Shown one piece after another: positions 6,651 through 9,148 of a stretch of 9,148 nt of DNA. The first letter of the stretch is position 1. Every line of letters starts with the position of its first letter. A program made the position numbers and the translations under genes. Below the pieces are notes generated by a model. That model had not been told where the DNA came from. It did no database searches and saw only the letters and a list, made by a program, of their open reading frames with translations. Origin of the DNA: Treponema sp. (GTDB taxonomy: Bacteria; Spirochaetota; Spirochaetia; Treponematales; Breznakiellaceae); the NCBI GenBank assembly GCA_009786715.1, contig WQRN01000052.1, positions 1 to 9,148 of the forward strand. Reading direction: 5' to 3'.

Positions 6651-7004
6651 ATGATTAAAAAGTATCTGTTGTATTTGGGGAGGTGGCAATTAAGCACGCC
6701 TATTTTGGCTGTTGTCCTTATACTCATGAGCAATTTTAATCCTACTATCGCAACTATAGTGGCTAATCTTATTGGCGGTCTTATTTTCTTTTGGATTGAT
6801 AAAATAATTTTCCGCGTTGCCGCAAAAGAGCCTCTTTGGGAAATAAAAGATAATACCGTATGCGCCGATTGCGGAAAAGTTGGAAGAAGTTATCGCGTAG
6901 TAGAGTGGCGCGGTTACAACAGGCGTAATGTTAAAAACCCTCAATTCAGATGTGAAACTTGCAGGGAAATAAAACTTTCTAAATTAAATGTTTCAAAAAC
7001 TTAA
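6651..7004 (+). CDS. Small membrane-anchored zinc-ribbon protein of unknown function
   Basis: This 117-residue protein has no function I can name. The N-terminal half holds two hydrophobic segments (about 14-28 and 32-53), separated by a short NFNPT turn and ending in FFWIDKIIF. The C-terminal half is soluble and basic, with two CxxC pairs (C71/C74 and C101/C104), the layout of a zinc ribbon or rubredoxin-like knuckle. The start is well supported by AAGGAAGG shortly upstream of the ATG. With 17 bases between it and livF, and the terminator-like hairpin lying after it and not before, it is most likely the last gene of the liv operon. It could be an accessory or regulatory part of the transporter, or an independent membrane protein. 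Its stop interlocks with that of the convergent minus-strand gene. Confidence 0.75.
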   Translation: MIKKYLLYLGRWQLSTPILAVVLILMSNFNPTIATIVANLIGGLIFFWIDKIIFRVAAKEPLWEIKDNTVCADCGKVGRSYRVVEWRGYNRRNVKNPQFRCETCREIKLSKLNVSKT

Positions 7005-7246
7005 TTCTCAGCGTCCGGCTGAATTTCTTTTTTAGAATTTTTAACAATTTTAATTATATGAAAAAGATTTATTCCAATGCCGTAAACATTTATAATCATT
7101 ATTGGTATACTTTTTAACAATACCGCATATACAAGAAAACAAATTGATCCTGCCATATTCAATACGCGGAAATAAATCCCGCCTTTTATTGTTATAGATA
7201 TAGCCACTAGAAGCGAAGCTAAATAACCTACCCAATCATGCGTCAT
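7001..7246 (-). CDS. Small three-helix membrane protein, YgjV-like
   Basis: This 81-residue, strongly hydrophobic protein is encoded against its neighbours. Predicted helices span about 5-20, 29-45 and 47-66, with a short basic loop at 21-27 and a charged C-terminal tail (KIVKNSKKEIQ). The opening WVGYLASLLVAIS, the FRVLNMAGSICFLVYA middle and the INVYGIGINLFHI end resemble the YgjV-like family of small inner-membrane proteins, whose function is not established. The ATG at 7246 has no Shine-Dalgarno sequence, but a minus-strand TATAAT at 7266-7261 would start transcription about eight bases before it. The 3' end overlaps the convergent gene by four bases (TTAA). A real gene is supported by the coherent membrane topology and the family-like N-terminus; the family name is tentative. 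Confidence 0.7.
   Translation of the reverse strand: MTHDWVGYLASLLVAISITIKGGIYFRVLNMAGSICFLVYAVLLKSIPIMIINVYGIGINLFHIIKIVKNSKKEIQPDAEN
7008..7033 (+). terminator. Intrinsic terminator candidate for the liv operon
   Basis: TCAGC (7008-7012) and GCTGA (7018-7022) form a 5-bp stem with loop GTCCG, followed by ATTTCTTTTTT (7023-7033). It starts four bases after the stop of the zinc-ribbon gene, the right place for a plus-strand terminator. It lies inside the final codons of the minus-strand gene. The stem is short, so efficiency is uncertain. Confidence 0.5.
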
Positions 7247-7260
7247 GGAATGAGTATATC

Positions 7261-7291
7261 ATTATATAAAAATTAAAAACCAGTATATAAT
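7261..7291. promoter_or_regulatory. Symmetric divergent promoter candidate between the YgjV-like gene and CODH gene
   Basis: ATTATATA (7261-7268) and TATATAAT (7284-7291) are exact reverse complements 15 bases apart. The left arm gives a TATAAT on the minus strand (7266-7261) facing the YgjV-like gene, and the right arm gives a TATAAT on the plus strand (7286-7291) facing the CODH gene. Each box sits where the other promoter's -35 would be, and no consensus -35 is visible for either. The region is AT-rich, so chance matches are possible. Confidence 0.35.
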
Positions 7292-7298
7292 CAAGAAA

Positions 7299-7330
7299 AG
7301 GAAAATTATAGATTTCCTCTTACTTTTTTT
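7299..7330 (+). promoter_or_regulatory. Hairpin plus T-run in the CODH upstream region
   Basis: AGGAAA (7299-7304) and TTTCCT (7313-7318) pair perfectly around an 8-base loop. Outer bases AAGAA and TTACTT can extend the stem with one mismatch and one bulged A, leaving TTTTT (7326-7330) after it. In RNA begun at the upstream TATAAT this would be a weak terminator or attenuator. In DNA it could be an operator. Confidence 0.3.
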
Positions 7331-7342
7331 CAAAATTTACTA

Positions 7343-7348
7343 TATTAT
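7343..7348 (+). promoter_or_regulatory. Alternative -10 box immediately before the CODH start
   Basis: TATTAT at 7343-7348 would place transcription initiation at or beside the A of the ATG at 7355, giving a leaderless message. This fits the absence of any Shine-Dalgarno sequence before this gene. The -35 position (TTACTT, 7320-7325) is poor, so the call is weak. Confidence 0.25.
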
Positions 7349-7354
7349 ATCAAT

Positions 7355-9148
7355 ATGGAGAACAAAGATATTCTATCAAAAGTCAGCGATAATGCTTCGG
7401 CGCAAATGCTTGAAAAAAGCCGCGTGGACTGCGTGGAAACCTGTTTTGACCGCGCGGATGCGCAAAAAGCCCAGTGCGGGTTTGGAAAAAGCGGCATTTG
7501 CTGCAAGGTTTGCCACATGGGGCCGTGCAGAATCACGCCGAAATCGCCGAAGGGTATCTGCGGCGCGGATGCCGATACTATCGCGGCGCGTAATTTTCTT
7601 CGCGAGGCGGCGGCAGGCACAAGCGCCCACTCCGACCACGGCAGGCACCTTGTTTTAAAACTGAAGCATGTCGCAGAGGGAAAGGCCGAGGGCTATTCGA
7701 TTAAAGACGAAAGAGCTCTTCTATATACTGCCAAGCTCTACGGTATCGATATTGAAAATCGTGATAAAAACGCCATCGCTCTTGATTTGGCGAATCTATT
7801 CATGGGTGAGTTTTCCTCTCAGGAAGACACTTTAAAAACATTGGAACTTGCGCCTAAAAAGCGGCAGGGTATTTGGGAAGCGAAGGGGATTAAGCCAAGC
7901 GGTATCGATCGCATGGTTGTTGAATCGATGCACCGCACTTCTGTCGGTGTCGATCATGATTATAAAAATCTTTTGATGCATGCGTTCCGCACTTCTCTTT
8001 CAAACGGATGGGGCGGCTCGCGTATAGCTTCGATGGTGTCTGACATTTTGTTCGGCACCCCTTCGCCGATTCGCAGCACGGCGAATTTAGGTGTGTTAAA
8101 TAAAGAAACTGTTAATATTTTGATTCACGGGCATGAGCCTGCAATTTCGGAAATCCTTACTGTCGCGGTGTCTGCCCCGGATATTAAAGATTACGCGAAA
8201 TCGGTTGGAGCTGCAGGCATCACTCTTGCAGGCATTTGCTGTACCGCAAACGAAGTGCTTATGCGCCACGGCGTACCTCTTGCAGGTAACATGCTTCAGC
8301 AGGAACTTGCGATTGTTACAGGCGCAGTCGAAATGATGATTGTCGATGTCCAGTGCGTTATGCCGGGGCTTGTTGATGTCAGTAAAAGTTATCATACGGA
8401 AATTGTTTCTACAACTGATATGGCTAAAACAATCGGCGCTAAACACATGGCGGTAGGGGAGAGCAACCCACTCGCCGCCGCAAAAGAAATTGTAAAACGC
8501 GCAATCGATAATTTTAAAAAAAGAGATAGATCAAAAGTAAAAATTCCAAAAGAAAACGAGCAGTTAGTCGCAGGCTTCAGCGTGGACGCAATTAAATATA
8601 TGTTGGGCGGCAAATACAGAGCAAGTTTCCGTCCGCTTAACGACGCGATTATTCAAAATAGAATTTTAGGCGTTGTGGGAATTGTCGGGTGCAACAATCC
8701 AAAACAAAAAACTGATGAATATATTAATGTATTAACAGAACAGTTAATTAAAAACAACATTCTTGTTTTGCAGACAGGCTGCGCTGCAATCTGCTCCGCG
8801 AAAGCGGGAAGGTTAACCCCTGAAACCGCGCTAAAAATGGCAGGTAACGGGCTTCGCGAAGTATGCGAAGCTGTAGGCATTCCGCCCATTCTGCACATGG
8901 GAAGCTGTGTAGACAACACAAGAATTTTAGAAGCAGCCGCGGAAATTGTAAAAGAAGGCGGCTTGGGCGATGACATTGGACTACTGCCTGCTGTCGGCGT
9001 TGCCGCCGAATGGATGAGCGAAAAGGCGATTTCGATTGGCTGTTACTTTGTCGCAAGCGGCGTTGATGTTTTTCTTGGAAATCCTTTTTATACTTCCGGC
9101 TCGGAAAATGTTAACAACTATCTGCATGGAGGCGCAACAGCGGATTTT
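7355..9148 (+). CDS. acsA: Nickel CO dehydrogenase catalytic subunit (anaerobic, CODH/ACS type), 3' truncated by window edge
   Basis: The frame is open for 598 codons to the window edge. The family is about 630-675 residues, so roughly the last 30-70 are missing. The enzyme interconverts CO2 and CO with ferredoxin, and in acetogens channels CO to acetyl-CoA synthase. Cysteines 41 and 49 fit the D-cluster and 50, 53, 58 and 69 the B-cluster (CGFGKSGICCKVCHMGPC, then GICGADAD). The proton-path histidines are in AHSDHGRH (H92, H95, H98). C-cluster ligands are all visible: HGHEP (258-262), GICCTANE (C295/C296), DVQCVMPG (C334), VGCNNP (C446), TGCAAI (C476) and GSCVDN (C518). The catalytic Lys of the SEKAISIG motif is K557. 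The MGPCRITPKSPKGICGADAD type resembles acetogen AcsA more than monofunctional CooS, so acsA is preferred; cooS is the alternative. The ATG at 7355 lacks a Shine-Dalgarno sequence, but the N-terminus it gives has normal family length. Confidence 0.95.
   Translation, partial: MENKDILSKVSDNASAQMLEKSRVDCVETCFDRADAQKAQCGFGKSGICCKVCHMGPCRITPKSPKGICGADADTIAARNFLREAAAGTSAHSDHGRHLVLKLKHVAEGKAEGYSIKDERALLYTAKLYGIDIENRDKNAIALDLANLFMGEFSSQEDTLKTLELAPKKRQGIWEAKGIKPSGIDRMVVESMHRTSVGVDHDYKNLLMHAFRTSLSNGWGGSRIASMVSDILFGTPSPIRSTANLGVLNKETVNILIHGHEPAISEILTVAVSAPDIKDYAKSVGAAGITLAGICCTANEVLMRHGVPLAGNMLQQELAIVTGAVEMMIVDVQCVMPGLVDVSKSYHTEIVSTTDMAKTIGAKHMAVGESNPLAAAKEIVKRAIDNFKKRDRSKVKIPKENEQLVAGFSVDAIKYMLGGKYRASFRPLNDAIIQNRILGVVGIVGCNNPKQKTDEYINVLTEQLIKNNILVLQTGCAAICSAKAGRLTPETALKMAGNGLREVCEAVGIPPILHMGSCVDNTRILEAAAEIVKEGGLGDDIGLLPAVGVAAEWMSEKAISIGCYFVASGVDVFLGNPFYTSGSENVNNYLHGGATADF

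Noticed and set aside
7345..7658. Overlapping open frames on both strands within the first part of the CODH gene
   Set aside because: They lie over the cluster-ligand region of a clearly conserved protein, contain low-complexity Ala/Arg-rich translations, and have no start signals; they are shadows of the GC-rich third codon positions.
7355..9148. Frameshift or pseudogene in the CODH gene
   Set aside because: The frame reads through to the window edge with all B-, C- and D-cluster ligands in the right order; only the window boundary truncates it.
1..9148. CRISPR array, insertion sequence, tRNA or rRNA
   Set aside because: No spaced direct repeats, transposase motifs, terminal repeats or tRNA/rRNA-like sequence were seen by reading.

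Overview
The window is a slice of a Wood-Ljungdahl (reductive acetyl-CoA) gene region from an anaerobic, probably acetogenic bacterium. The evidence is the N-terminal 598 residues of a nickel CO dehydrogenase with its metal-cluster ligands in place, two CooC/AcsF-type nickel-insertion ATPases, and the tail of a UroD/MetE-like methyltransferase-family protein. Base composition is moderate, with AT-rich spacers. The lineage cannot be fixed from the sequence. Acetogenic spirochaetes (Treponema-like) or Clostridia-type acetogens both fit, and I lean weakly to the former by impression only.

Layout, left to right: (1) 1-183, 3' end of a UroD/MetE-like gene whose stop overlaps the start of the next gene (TAATG). 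(2) 183-980, first CooC/AcsF ATPase. (3) 981-1160, a non-coding spacer with alternative base-pairing segments. (4) 1161-1901, second, divergent CooC-type ATPase. (5) 1902-1968, a compact regulatory region with a TTGACA-N17-CATTAT promoter candidate, a perfect 9-bp inverted repeat over its -35 box, and a strong ribosome binding site. (6) 1969-6633, a complete five-gene branched-chain-amino-acid-type ABC importer in the order livJ-livH-livM-livG-livF, tightly packed, followed after 17 bp by a small membrane-anchored zinc-ribbon protein (6651-7004). (7) 7001-7246, on the minus strand, a small three-helix membrane protein (YgjV-like) whose stop codon interlocks with the preceding one in TTAA, with a terminator-like hairpin at the junction. 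(8) 7247-7354, an AT-rich divergent intergenic region with mirror-image TATAAT boxes. (9) 7355 to the window edge, the CO dehydrogenase catalytic subunit (acsA/cooS type), cut off near its C-terminus.

Working together: CO dehydrogenase interconverts CO2 and CO, and supplies CO to acetyl-CoA synthase in acetogens. The CooC ATPases load or activate nickel in these enzymes, and the UroD/MetE-like protein probably belongs to methyl or corrinoid handling. The Liv transporter imports an unidentified small organic solute. Its place inside the cluster and its own promoter suggest a separately controlled supply function, possibly linked to acetogenic metabolism. No mobile element, CRISPR array, tRNA or rRNA was seen. 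The least explained items are the zinc-ribbon membrane protein attached to the liv operon, the operator-like dyad, and the structured or symmetric non-coding spacers.
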